A DNA stretch of 64,000 bases from Nymphaea colorata (taxonomy: Eukaryota; Streptophyta; Magnoliopsida; Nymphaeales; Nymphaeaceae). The notes under the pieces are model-generated. The model was given only the letters and a program-made list of their open reading frames with translations. It was not told where the DNA came from and made no database searches. The first letter of the stretch is position 1. The number at the start of each line of letters is the position of its first letter. Both the position numbers and the translations under genes were made by a program. Shown here piece after piece: positions 38,701 to 49,616 of this stretch. The stretch spans positions 15,416,802-15,480,801 of the forward strand of contig NC_045148.1 of assembly GCF_008831285.2 (NCBI RefSeq), read 5' to 3'.

Positions 38701-39848
38701 CAAAAACGATGACAATGATATTCCCCAATAAAAGATGATTTTCTGGTTTTTGGTAGTTTCCCCACAAAAAAAAAAAAGACGTTAGGATGATGCAGAAGGT
38801 ATGTGTATCCTGCCTGCAGTGGTAGTTTACTGCTGCGACCTGGGGTGCAACATTGTTGATTTGTATGGATTGAGATACGAAGAGATAAAGACAAAGTTTA
38901 ATTCATGCTGAATGCGGCAAAGTTGAGCTACAATGGCGATCCATTTGGAAACCAACTTATTCCCTGTCGATTATGAGCAATCCGTCTTCTACTAGCTTGA
39001 ACATTGAATTTTTGAAGTCATCGCCTTCTTCGTGAACTAAAGGAGCAGTAGATTCCTTTAATATCTTTAGGCATGAAAGACTACTGATGTTACTACAGTT
39101 GAATATATTTGCATGACTGAAGCTCATATCGAACCGGAAAATGGGTCATCCTTCAGCAGAATCACAGTAGATTTTTTAATGGATTGACCAATTCAAACAA
39201 AAGGCTTACGGCTGTATTTATTATGATTCAGGACCACTACGCAGGCAGCCAGAACGAGAGATAGATATAAACGCTGAACACGTTTCCGATTAAATTCGTC
39301 ACTGTCACACCCTCAAACTGCTAGTTTTTGAAAAGTATACATGATCATGAGGGATTAACATCAAGATGACGAAGATGGTGTATTTGGGGAGTTCAGACGC
39401 TGCCGGTAGAAGTCCTAGAAAGAGGGAAGCATGAGATTTTTTTCCTACAAAGATGCCCAAACTATATCTTTTCATTGTAAGACAACTAAGAGAAGTTGCA
39501 GCGGTTTAAAACGTACCACTCTCCGAAACAACGGTTCCAAAGCTCTGCGAAAGTTCTCCACCGGCATGTTCGTCACCGCTTCTCTGATAGCACTGCAGTC
39601 ATTCCACGGGAAGCACAAGTATCAGCAGAAATTGTTAGCTCCCAATTCATCGTCGAAACGGGAGATGGAAACAGATGTCCAATCCCATCCGATTCTCTCC
39701 TCCCTAACTAAGAACAGAAACTAAAAGCACAAGAAATCAACGTCGGCACTCGCAGGCATCGCAACGCATACTTTGCCAGTGAACTGCTCTCCCTTGGTCT
39801 CTTCTCCTCCGGCGTCTCTCCATTTTCCAGCAGCCTCTTTGCAGCCAT
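32772..39848 (-). CDS. CBP60: Calmodulin-binding protein 60 (CBP60) family
   Basis: CBP60/SARD1 proteins are plant-specific DNA-binding factors, several regulated by calmodulin, that control salicylic acid synthesis and defence or growth genes. Eight exons on the minus strand, all GT-AG and in phase: 39772-39848, 39517-39592, 38515-38567, 35109-35614, 34764-34924, 34089-34286, 33257-33353 and 32772-33034; 476 residues. Order: [20 protein letters not shown] (1-20); [10 protein letters not shown] (about 43-52); the conserved core starting [20 protein letters not shown], with [39 protein letters not shown] and FIVKDHRGE in exon 4; then [51 protein letters not shown] and a low-complexity C-terminus. 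The ATG at 39848 lies ~95 bp below a TATA-like element, supporting this start. The C-terminus is short for the family, and the calmodulin-binding helix cannot be placed, so the subclade (CBP60a-f, g, or SARD1-like) is not assigned. Confidence 0.95.
33705..33732. repeat. (TA)n(CA)n microsatellite in a CBP60 intron
   Basis: About eight TA units followed by about five AC units, in the intron between CBP60 exons 6 and 7. Confidence 0.85.
35615..38514 (-). other. CBP60 intron 3 (2.9 kb) with repeats
   Basis: The longest intron of the CBP60 gene, with donor GTGCGC at 38514 and acceptor TTTTTTTTCAG at 35615. It contains the 77-bp tandem duplication at 37353-37506, a (TA)n run near 36578-36592, a possible SINE-like segment at about 35730-35900 with a box-B-like GGATTGAAACC, and otherwise AT-rich sequence. 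No gene was seen inside. Confidence 0.8.
37353..37506. repeat. 77-bp direct tandem duplication
   Basis: Two adjacent 77-bp copies (37353-37429 and 37430-37506), each starting CCCAAACTTTGACTCATGAT and ending CGAGTCAATC(T/C)GGCG, with only a few differences between copies. Located in CBP60 intron 3. Confidence 0.9.
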
Positions 39849-39940
39849 CGAGAAAGACAAGTTCCTGTGGGAGTGAGGAAGAGGGGATGGAGAAGACGAG
39901 GGCAGAACCAAATTTATAGTCCGACATCTCGATCGGACGG

Positions 39941-39949
39941 CCTTTTATA
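39941..39949 (-). promoter_or_regulatory. TATA box of the CBP60 gene
   Basis: The minus strand reads GATATAAAAGGCC, a strong TATA element, 93 bp upstream of the ATG at 39848. This predicts a transcription start near 39910-39920. A weaker TATAAAT lies at about 39912-39918. An out-of-frame ATG at 39927 would be a uORF overlapping the main start only if transcription begins above it. Confidence 0.65.
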
Positions 39950-39959
39950 TCTGAACAAC

Positions 39960-42900
39960 ACGGAAGAAGAAAAGTTGGTTGAAGGAAAAATTAATGATAA
40001 TTAAGTATTCGATCTGAGTTTTGATCTTTTTGTAAATTTACTTGTGCAGAAACAGCTAGGAAATGCGTGCGAAGCAGCTGTGCAGGCGAGAGGATATGAG
40101 AGAGAAGGTGAGTTCCCTCACCACGTCATCTTGCGACGTCAATACCCATATTTTTCACCCACGCTTCTCTACGGAATTACGAAGGTGCCCTTACCTTTTG
40201 CACATCCTGCCGGCGGGCCAGTCGGGCGTGGCCGGACCCGCCGCCAGAGCCTGGAATTAAAATTTAAAAAATAATTAATTGTAATAAATTATATATAAAT
40301 ATAAATAAATAATTATAACCAAGTGATCTAAGATCATCGAGGATCTCAAATCCAAGGACTTAAACCTCAGGCTTTCATTGTCACATAAACGAGATATTAG
40401 ACCAACCTGAGATTTGAGATCCAAAGTTCTTAAACACACCATTAGAGTACATTTAGATGATGATGCTAAATCTATACTAAAAAACCGGGTTTTAGCGCGA
40501 AAACAAGTTCCTTGAAATCTAGTTATGTTCACGCAAATCGGGTTTTAACTTTGCTTTCATATAATTTTCACAGAATGTCTCAGCTTGTGTTCGAATGCCA
40601 TCAAAATCTGCTTCAATAGGCATATTGAAATCCAATTGAATGTAATGGCGAATCCAGTAGTGCTGCATATTAATTTATCATTTACCAATCAAGGGCTCCT
40701 GCTTACATTTATAATGATGGTATTAATTTCTTAATGTGAAACCATTCGGTTTTTTAATATTAAAACAGGAGATCATTACTTCCTCTCAGCATATTTAACA
40801 AATTAAATCTAGCTCATGAAAATTCCGAGAACAAGTCTTGGTTGAAAACAATTCGTGAAGTCGGAGTTTCATATTATTGAAAAGGGTCAGGTGGGTCTTA
40901 TCAACGACGCGTGAAGGATGGAAAATAAACAATTCACGAAAGGACTAAAAGTTCATGTAGTTGACGTGCGGAGGCCGCCGTCCGTGCAAGTGCATGGAAA
41001 GGTTACTAAAACGTACGTTTGTTTTCAAGTGTTTTTATCTGTTTTTTTTTAATATTTACATGTATTTATATTTAAATATGAACTAAGAACAGTCATATTT
41101 TGAATTTGAATATGAAATCCAATTTTGCGTATTTGAATCTAATTTTATATTTATATTTGAATTTGAATTTGAATTTTGAACTGAATTTGAGTAATTTTCA
41201 AAAAGGTAAGAGAATTAGATGTGGGATATTTGTTTGAAAATAAATCAAATTCGAATCTGTATTTGAATTCGATTGAAAATTTATGTACATCTGAATCTGA
41301 ACCCGAATCCAATCAATGGCATTTTTTAAAATCCGAATTGGATATGATTTTTTAATGAGATATTAAATTTTTTTCTCATATCCGATTTTTTCAAAACGAT
41401 TAGATCGAATTTCTGATACAAATCAGATATATTGACATTCCTATTTCTTTCTCTATGTTTTCGGGTGGTGTAGCCGTGTAGGACGTAACTTAAGGAAAAT
41501 ATGATATTATGAAAAAAAAAATTGCAGCTAGCTTTTTCTTTCTCATGTTAAAATAAGTCTCTTTAAGCTATTTAAGAATTGTCATAACAAAGTGGTGCTT
41601 ATTATAACAAAATAATAGAAGGTACCCATAACTTTTTGAAATTATAGGAAGAAGGTTGTCACGCTATCCATTTATATTTATGTGTATTTTTGTTTCCTAC
41701 ATATGATTAATAAAAAAGTGCTCATGGCAACAATGTTAGGGTGCGGCCCCACTCCTTGTCTTAATGCAACCATAGGATGTGATGTGGGCACATGGATTGG
41801 TGGGAGGCCAAAGTCACTCTTCTTTTCTATCTCTCCTCCGCCCAGGCATGGAGAATACTTAGCTCACAAGGAGCCATAAAAAATACTTATTTTACATTGA
41901 CAACTATAGAATAATTTTTTGATTTACATGTTGATGTCCCTTAAAAATTTAAGAATTATTTATTATTACTCTTTAACCAAAAGTTTCTAGCTCCACCTCT
42001 CAGGCAGGGTCAACCTGGATGCTCATGTGAAAGCAACACCAAGAACACGTATGACACTCGACCATCCTGCCTTCAGAGAACAACACGAACGGAAAAACAA
42101 TCACTTTTTCCTTTTCTTTTCTTTCTCAACTAGACGATATGTACTTTATAAACACATATTGGAGAATGGGACCCCGCTCTTTTCTTTTTAATAAAAGTCG
42201 GACAGACCGTAGAGGTTAGAATTGTCAGCTATTTATTTACCCTATGTAAAAATTTTGAAAAATTGTATTTTTCGACCCTTGTTAAAATTTTTGAAACTAT
42301 AATTCGACCCCCCCCCCCATAAAAAAAAATTTTAAGAGCCACCAAATTGAAATGGGTCCGCCACAATTTCATTCGAATCACGGATTTTGATGAAATTGCA
42401 TGTTGTAATATGCAGTCTGTCTTGATTTGCTCAATGAAGATACTTGTTATTATTACGTATCGAGCATATCAAGTAAATTTTTGCTTTTGAAATTTAAAAA
42501 CAATTTAAAATTTAAGACTGATTGAAAAAAATAAAAAGTATAAACATGCATTGGTCTCGTATTGGCTAAAGTAAGCAGCTATATTAATTAGCACCAATTA
42601 CCCATTTTCGCCAACTATATGGTAAGCTCCTGGCCACGATAAAAACTTATATAAATTGAAGAAAAATGACTGTGCTTGCATTTAGTGACACCAACAGATT
42701 TAAACAAATTTACGAAACATTACATTCTCATGTTGTATCAATCAATTTTAAAATAGATTCATATAAGTGATTCCGTCCGGTCCCCTTCCTCAACTTGGTG
42801 CCTTCCTATCTTTTACAATTTCACCAGATGGATGTGATCAAATCATCAGTCAGTACTTGGCCAGGACCATCGTCTTCCAACACATAAATAAGTAGTTGAT

Positions 42901-44000
42901 AAATTTCGACCGACGGCTCATAATTGATGACCTATATAGTTTATGAGTTACGAACGCTGTCAGACTTGCATTGACAGGCACTGCTCAGCCATGTTGGGCT
43001 GATAATTACACAAACTGGCAAATTGCTCACTATGAAAAAGAGAAGAGTTATTATTTAAGTTGCCAATGATCATGTTCGGACAAAAAAGCTTGTGTTTGAG
43101 AAACCCTATAACTATTATCAGATGTCCATTTCACTTGATATATATCTCTTACACATAGATCTGACAGAGACCTATTGAGGTGCCAGTTGACTTGACCAAG
43201 AACCAGACCCAGTTGAGCCGCAACGATAGCTACATCCACGAAACTGATGAGAAGAAGAAGAGAGGAGGGAAGCTGGTGAGGGTTACGGACCCACTCCGAT
43301 GAAGGTCCGGTGCAGCTTCTTTGAAGCCAACCTCTGTGTTTCCCGGCAACGATACGGACGCTTCTGCTGCGTTTCATGTTGCCTTCTGTCTTTTAGTTTC
43401 TTCTTTGTTTCTTCCTAATTCTATCTCGCATTCCAGATTATGCCAGAAAATCTTATAAAGGGATGACTTTGAGGGTCTTGTGCCAAAGAATGATTTTCCT
43501 ATGAAAATATTTTAAAAAAAGAAAAAAATAAATATTAATATAAACGGTGACCGTTTTTGGTAATTAAAAAAGAAAAAAGGCTAGAATCGTCTTTCAATTG
43601 AAAGTGCCAAGGAAGAACAATTTTTCCTGCATTTCAAATATTTTTCGGCAAAAGAATACATATCTCCCGCTCGGACTGAAAACTTAATTAATCTATTTCC
43701 TTTTCATAAACACTTTCTTATTGATGAACCTGCGCCGTACTAGTTAATGACTAAAATATTCATAGTTTATATTGAAAAAAAATTTGTATAGATAAAATGA
43801 AAATGAAAAAGAACAAAAAGATTATAGAAGACATTATTTTACCAAATTACTAAAATATCCTTCCCTCCTTTACTGCGTACTATGCACATGGGCGTACACA
43901 ACTTTCTCTCCTTCGTTGATTCTTATATCCACTCTTTCTAGTTGATCCAATTTCCGATTTCTTAGTCATTGTGCATTGCTTAAGTAACATCATACAGTTA
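39960..44000. other. Gene-poor AT-rich spacer upstream of CBP60
   Basis: No supported gene. The first few hundred bases include the CBP60 promoter. At about 40345-40418 a 12-bp inverted repeat is seen (GGATCTCAAATC / GATTTGAGATCC). At 41050-41450 lies the second copy of a GAATTTG- and ATCCGA-rich repeat also seen at 8380-8790. A poly-C run of about 10 is at 42308-42318 beside transposon-like sequence. The minus-strand frame at 43051-43377 starts with ATG and is open for 108 codons, but its product resembles nothing I know. Confidence 0.5.
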
Positions 44001-44004
44001 ATTA

Positions 44005-44115
44005 AACTCCATTAAAATATAACAACCATCTTCCGTTTCCAAGTCTGACCTACATGCACTTACTTAGTAAACATTGCAAATGCAAAATTATTGTATAAAT
44101 ATATATATATAGAAA
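44005..44115 (-). pseudogene. 3' flank of the decayed sterol desaturase duplicate
   Basis: AATATAACAACCATCTTCC and the following sequence down to a GA-rich run match the region just below the intact gene at about 57945-58080 (AATATAACAACCATCTTCC, CACTGCAAAT, then a (GA)n run). This places one end of the duplicated segment near 44.0 kb. About 1.5 kb of unrelated sequence separates it from the exon 3 remnant. Confidence 0.6.
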
Positions 44116-45251
44116 GAGAGAGAATGGAGGGGATACAAGAACTAGTCCACTTGGCCTTTAAAATTGCAAGCAATGGATACACACTGGCATTGGAGCATGT
44201 TCCAATAGACTTTGGATTGCACAAGATTCAGTCTCCACAACTCCTGTTCCATAGCATCCCTTTCTTGTTTCAAAAAACCCTGCTATAGTTCCAATAGCAG
44301 TGGATGAGTCACAAAATCAACAGAAGGTTTGCTCAAATTTTAATCCTCTTCTTCAATTGAAACAAAACAAAAAAATAGCAATTTTTCTTTTTGAGAAGCT
44401 TGTAAAACTTGTAGAAGGATACTCAAACTAAGTGCAACACTAAATGTATTAACTATGTATCTGAGTTGTCTGCTGTTTTTGAAAATGATCATGAAAATGT
44501 TCCACGAGAAATGCAACTGTCGACAACCAGACAAAGGCTCAAGCATGGAAGAAGATCTCTGTCCTTATATGCTTCCAGTTCAGATAATCAAAGACAAATA
44601 TATGTGGTCGAGGAGAACAGAATATACAAATGATCTCAAATCAGCCAAGTCCTATGAGATTGAAGCAAAATGAAGACAGAACACAAAGATTTTCCTCATA
44701 ACAAAAACAAGCGAAAGGATAGTTGACAGGCGGAGCAAGAGAGGAACTTGTGGCGTGAGTGGGAGATTTTTGGGCGTTTTTGAAAGGAACACAACGACAA
44801 CACGAGAGATACCTGTGGCAATGGTGAACCGGCTGTTTAATGTGACGACGGTGGGAGCTCTGGCCTGCACGCCTACTGCAACCCTCTTCCCTGCCAGTGA
44901 GAAATGGACAAGGGCTCCACTGCGAGGGAGGAGGAGCCCGTGAGGGGAAAATGGATGAGAGAGGAAAAAATCGAGAGCAAGAGAAAGACATCAGCAAGAG
45001 CAACAGCTTGGGCGTTTACAAGAAACCCTTACATGTGGCGATGACGAACGATGGACCAGTGGAGGAACAGTGACTATGGCATTGGCAAACTGGCGGAGCG
45101 GCGATGGTGGGAGCTCTGGCCCTTCCTCTCCACTGCGTCCCTTTTTTCTGCCGGTGAGGACGGAGATATGCTAGAATGCGAGGAGGAGGAGAAAGGGGGC
45201 GTTTACAGGTTGAGCGGGGGAGAAGGGTGTCGAGCGCGGGGGGAGGGCGTC

Positions 45252-45328
45252 GAGCGGGTGAAATTCCACCCACTCGAAAGTCCGAGGTCGGAGCGCGGAC
45301 TTTCGAGCGGGTGGAATTTCACCCGCTC
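45252..45328. repeat. 33-bp inverted repeat (long hairpin)
   Basis: The left arm 45252-45284 and right arm 45296-45328 are inverted copies with one mismatch (GAGCGGGTGAAATTCCACCC vs the complement of GGGTGGAATTTCACCCGCTC), separated by an 11-base loop. This would form a very stable stem in RNA or single-stranded DNA. Confidence 0.95.
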
Positions 45329-45340
45329 ACGTTACGCATT

Positions 45341-45365
45341 AAACGGGGTGAATTTCACCCCGTTT
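45341..45365. repeat. 25-bp perfect palindrome
   Basis: Arms AAACGGGGTGAA and TTCACCCCGTTT flank a single central T. It shares the GGGTGAAATTTCACCC-like core with the hairpin just upstream, and a fourth related core lies at about 45379-45393. Confidence 0.95.
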
Positions 45366-45658
45366 GATGTATGTTTAGGTCAGGCGGGTGAAATTTCACG
45401 TACGGTTTTTTTCCGAAAAATCAGAATTCGTGCATCAAATGCACCCTAACATAGCAAAATTGAGACATTGAATTGAAGACGTAGCTATAACATTCCATGC
45501 AATCTAACCAGTTGTGTTACCCATCATTAGGAAAGCAGTGGTGTAAAGAGGTAATCAAAATGACTTTTTCTCGTCAGCTTCCATAAGATATGGAGTACTG
45601 AAAAGAATACCAAACAGCCAGTTTGTCATTGTAGCGGTAGCTGGTGTGATAGATCTTG

Positions 45659-45852
45659 TGTAGGGATGGAGCAAAGATTTTTTTCAAGGGCAGGCTAAAC
45701 GATTCAAAAAACTTATCTGCATATAGCCAAACTAAACTCGAATGAAAAAAAAAACATTACGTAAGTAAAAAATTTTAATTTTTTAATATATATATTTTTT
45801 CTATTCGCTAGGGTGAGACCATGGCCTAGGCAGGTCCCCCTTCTCTGCCCTT
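45659..45852. mobile_element. ~190-bp insertion with GATCTTG target duplication
   Basis: GATCTTG occurs on both sides (45652-45658 and 45853-45859), and the intact gene has a single related GATTTTG at the matching spot. The insert begins TGTAGGGATGGAGCAAAG and ends TTCTCTGCCCTT. It has no coding sequence. The class is not assigned; it may be a solo fragment of a larger element. Confidence 0.6.
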
Positions 45853-45880
45853 GATCTTGCCGCACCCATGATAGGCCAGA

Positions 45881-46754
45881 CCCTATGTCCCAATGGTATG
45901 GGTACGGTTATAGTGGTATTGGTACATCGTTTTCGTAACAACTTTTAGTACAGCGGTACAATGAATATTATATATTATTAATTTAAAAAATTAAAAAAAC
46001 CAACCGATATCATCACATTTAAGACATCTCATAAGTCAGAATATTACAAAATTATGTCAATGAAACAGAAATCGTGTGAAAACTTAAAAGTTAGCTGAAA
46101 GTCTGAAACAGAAGCAAAACTTAAAATTTTGTGTATGCCCTGGCTATACCATTTATTAAAGGACTAATTTATGACATGCGGTGGTTGGGTCTGCCTTTAG
46201 CTCCCATTTCCACATTGTGAATTAGGTTCGGGACACAAAAAAGAAAGAAAGTAAAAACCCCTAAAAACCTTCCAATCATCCCTACATTTTGAAAACAAAA
46301 CAGCTCAAATTCCATCGCAAACAATGCAATCAATTAAAAGAATACCGGCAAAACTAATGCAGCAGGGAAAGCCAAAACATGTATTTAATCACAAAATAGG
46401 ACATCAAGAGACAAAATCACAATATTGGACATCAAGAGACAAAACTCTAAACACTGCCGCCGTCGTCTATCGCCAGCCACTGTTTGCTGTCTGTTGTCGG
46501 TCGCCGTACGCCACCGCTGCCCAAGGTCAGTGCAAGGCTGCAAGAACTTGCTCGAAAAGGAAAAGGAAGGTCGGCCATCGCGATTTTTCATTTTAGTTTT
46601 TAAGTTATGGTATGGTTTGGATCTGGTTCTGACCCGAAACTAGATCCCAACATACGGGCATACCGGTATTGCCATACCGGTGTACCGGTATGGGTACGCC
46701 ACCCATTCAACCCATTCAGGGTACCATTGTGACGGGTACCATTGTGACATAGGG
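45881..46754. mobile_element. ~870-bp non-autonomous DNA transposon with terminal inverted repeats
   Basis: The left end CCCTATGTCCCAATGGTA and right end TACCATTGTGACATAGGG are inverted copies with one mismatch. The flanks both carry CAGACC (45877-45882 and 46757-46762), and the matching place in the intact sterol desaturase gene has it once, supporting insertion with target duplication. A GGTATGGGTACG word occurs near both ends as subterminal repeats. Internal frames (46324-46643) are not recognised as a transposase. The class is probably hAT-like, but exact ends are uncertain by a few bases. Confidence 0.75.
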
Positions 46755-46894
46755 CTCAGACCTTGGGATGGATGCAGGCATGGATGTTGGTAGTCCACAC
46801 ACCCACACCCAAAAGGAAGGCAAGCGCCAGGGACGTTGGGAAATGCACCGGCACTAGGAAGAGTGCAACCAGTAGTGGCGATCCTTGTCTTAGT

Positions 46895-47145
<251 letters not shown>

Positions 47146-47325
47146 AGGGAAAGAAGTAAGGACAAAAACCTCACTCTTTAAATTAAATGGTCAACACTCC
47201 TTAATACCATCAAGATAAAGGTTCTAGGTTCTAATTGAGGAAGTGGTTACTATACTCCATCCAACCCGTTTGGGTGCAGTATCCATTATTTGGTGAAAGT
47301 GAAAGATATAGAAATAGATTATGTC

Positions 47326-47569
47326 TGACGGGGAAGTACAAATGACACTTGAGATAATAGATGCAGAAGCACCAGAGGCCGCTGGTGAGAAAGTAGTAGA
47401 TGACCAAGGCCAAGCAATTCTGGAGCCATGTCTGGGCGATGTGTGGACGCCCCTTTCATGACAGCAGTCGGCCTCCAAAATCAGCAGGAGCAGGCACCAG
47501 AGCCCCAAGCATGAACTCGTTCATCAGCTTGGTCAGTCTCACGAAATGGCTCAAGTAATCCTCGTCCAT
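47326..47569 (-). pseudogene. Decayed sterol C5-desaturase duplicate: exon 1 with nonsense codon
   Basis: The frame starts at ATG 47569 (MDEDYLSHFVRLTKLMNE versus [18 protein letters not shown] in the intact gene) and ends with SGLWCFCIYYLKCHLYFP versus [18 protein letters not shown]. It stays in frame throughout, but codon 38 is TGA at 47456-47458 where the intact gene has Trp35 of LSWKELPHF. With exon 2 absent, no functional product is possible. The relatively good conservation of this exon suggests fairly recent decay. Confidence 0.9.
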
Positions 47570-49256
47570 ATTTAAAGCCCTAGCCTCTTACCGGTTGATT
47601 TCCTACTGATCTCGGCGACCTTGTCGCCGTAAAACACGAAGGAAAATTTAAGGGAGAAGGGAGGACACTCGACAACGTGGGGGCCTTTATCGAGGAAAAG
47701 AACTTGAAACATTTTGACAAAGGAGTACTGAGAAGTAATGCGATCTCAGGGCTGTGCCTGGGGACACGCATATAATGGCCCAAGAACATTTTTTACTCTT
47801 CTTCCTTAATTAGTGGTCTAATCTAGCAACTTGAGTGACAGACCTCTGCCCAGCCTTCATCAAACAAAAATATGGCCTGGTAATTGGTATTAATGTGAAG
47901 TCAATCCGCCGTTCCATGGATCGACTTCGTTTTAAGCGGGCGTTGCATTTTATTTTTTGGAATTTGTCATTTTTCAATAATAATATTATCATTCGAAATT
48001 TCTTTTTGTACTTTTACAGTTTTGGCTTTGTAGCATTTTTTATTATCCTTCGGATCGACTTCTATGTTGTAGACGTTGTTCGATTTAATCTTTTCACATC
48101 AATCACTGCCATGGATGTGAAACCTTTTGCATGCCTTGCCTTGGGTCAGAGTTGTTTTGAGATGTGGATGGAAAGTGATATCTAAAGTATCATGTATTCA
48201 TGGTTTACACTTTAGAAATGTAGCACTCATATAATTTTTATTTGTCTATCAGTTCGTCTAGCGATGCTACCCCTTTGGATATAGAGAAAGGAAAGAAAAA
48301 AGAAGAAGAAAAGAGCAATCAATATTTTGTTTGGTTCATTAATTAAGAAGAGGGGAATGCAAGAAAAGCAAAAAACTTGGTTGCAAAGAAAGAGAAAGGA
48401 AAGAAAGGGAATGGAAAAGTTGCTCTAATGTAAATCCAATCCCTTCAAATGAAAGGAAAAGACTTATTGTTTTCTACCATATATGCCCTTTATTTCTCTC
48501 TGTGCATGCATGAACAAAATTTTACAACCATCACAGTAAAGAAGCTACTTCAGGTTCATTTCTTTTCTCATTTCTGTCTATCTTTTTATCATTGTTTACG
48601 ACGCCTCCTTCCCCCGTTCCATCGTCTGGTGCAAGTGTATTATTGTAAAGTAATATAAATTCTATCATTTTCCTTTCCTTTATATAGTCCAAACATGTAT
48701 GATTTTAACAATTCATTCATTTATGTTCAAACAAGTTTTATAATCACCTCTTTCCTTTTCCCTTCTTTCCCATTCTCATTCCCTTTCTTTTCCTTTCCTT
48801 TTTACCTTCCCTTTCCTTCACTTTCCCTCCATCCAAACAAAACGTTATAGCTACTCTTAGATGTGATGGATGGATCTGTATAACCGAGCGGTTGGAATTC
48901 ATTTTGTTTGAAAAATTTTGGCCTCACTGATGGAGTTGGACCCCCGATCTCTATTAGACACGATGAGCATACAAGAACGTTGAACCAAGTCCTTGGTGAT
49001 TTGGTTCGACCTTGTCGCAGATGAATTTCATTGGTTTGATCTTGTCGCTAATGAATTTCATTAGGGCACTATGGACGACATGTGAATGTGTCAGTCGGAA
49101 GAGAGAAGGAGGTCGTGGGTATTATTTTGAAGGAAAATTAAAGCAAAAAATGATTTGGTGAAGAGCATGCGACAATCGTTTTTGATGAAGATGTTTTCAT
49201 GCAAGGAAAAAGGGCCTTTCAAAGAATAAATTTTCAGCTTTAGTAATATGAGTTTC
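47570..49256. other. Former promoter of the pseudogene, then spacer
   Basis: About 47600-47790 matches the intact gene's 5' leader and promoter (GGCTGTGCCTGG, GGCGACCT, and a CATATA element near 47769 against TATATA at 61737). Beyond it, to 49256, is AT-rich spacer with poly-T and CTTTCC runs. No gene was recognised. Confidence 0.6.
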
Positions 49257-49600
49257 TGTTGAAATGGGAGAGAAGAGAAGGACGAAGAATTGAAATACAA
49301 ATTTTTACGTGGTTCAGTTCATAGACCTACATCCACGAAGAACACCAGAGCAAAAACCCCTTTGATTTCCCCTCTTTCCTTATCTCTATTTTTTTTTTTG
49401 CTTTACAAGGATATATATGATACATGAGGAAAATAACAACTTATATGAACGTTGGTGAACTTTACATATAAGATTCAAGGTTATTGAGGAAACTGACGAG
49501 AATGGTAGTAATCCTTCCAACGTTCAAATGGATTTCAATGAGGCAAGATTAAGAGGATCCGTTGAGTATGCTGCGCTGGCTGTAACGACCACTTTCAACA
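49257..49600 (-). repeat. 3' LTR of the copia element
   Basis: 344 bp. On the plus strand it begins TGTTGAAATGGGAGAG and ends CACTTTCAACA. The inner termini form the short inverted repeat TGTTGAAA/TTTCAACA. Confidence 0.95.
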
Positions 49601-49616
49601 CTCCCCTTCAAGTGGG
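49601..49616 (-). other. Polypurine tract
   Basis: Directly inside the 3' LTR the minus strand reads TTGAAGGGGAG, the standard plus-strand primer of copia elements. Confidence 0.85.

Larger units (their letters stand above)
44690..45450. repeat. Unclassified repeat block with diverged internal duplication
   Basis: Two diverged direct copies of about 200 bp are visible, at about 44755-44945 and 45010-45200. They share GTGGGAGCTCTGGCC and nearby CTGCC(A/G)GTGA words. A G-rich stretch and the palindrome cluster (45252-45365) follow. The right margin ends GTGCATCAAATGCACCCTAA near 45450, which looks like a DNA-transposon terminus. It sits between the 3' flank and exon 3 of the pseudogene, so it is probably an insertion. 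I could not find a matching left terminus. Confidence 0.5.
45611..46880 (-). pseudogene. Decayed sterol C5-desaturase duplicate: exon 3 remnant, interrupted twice
   Basis: Three pieces align to exon 3 of the intact gene at 58108-58406. Piece one (45611-45658) shares ACCAAACAGCCAGT and GCGGTAG(C/G)TGGTGTGAT. Piece two (45853-45882) shares CCCATGA(T/C)AGGCCAGACC. Piece three (46755-46880) shares ATGGATGCAG(G/T)CATGGATGTT, then GGCAAGC(G/A)CCAGG and GGCACNAGGAAGAG. The breaks between pieces are the ~190-bp and ~870-bp insertions. Small indels are also present, so no product is possible. The right end jumps straight to intron 1 sequence, so the 5' end of exon 3 and all of exon 2 are missing. Confidence 0.85.

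Noticed and set aside
43051..43377. 108-codon minus-strand open frame with an ATG
   Set aside because: No family resemblance, no introns or promoter evidence, and it lies in repeat-rich spacer. Kept only as a mention in the spacer entry.
46324..46643. Open frames inside the ~870-bp TIR element
   Set aside because: Short and on both strands, with no transposase motif. The element is too small to be autonomous.
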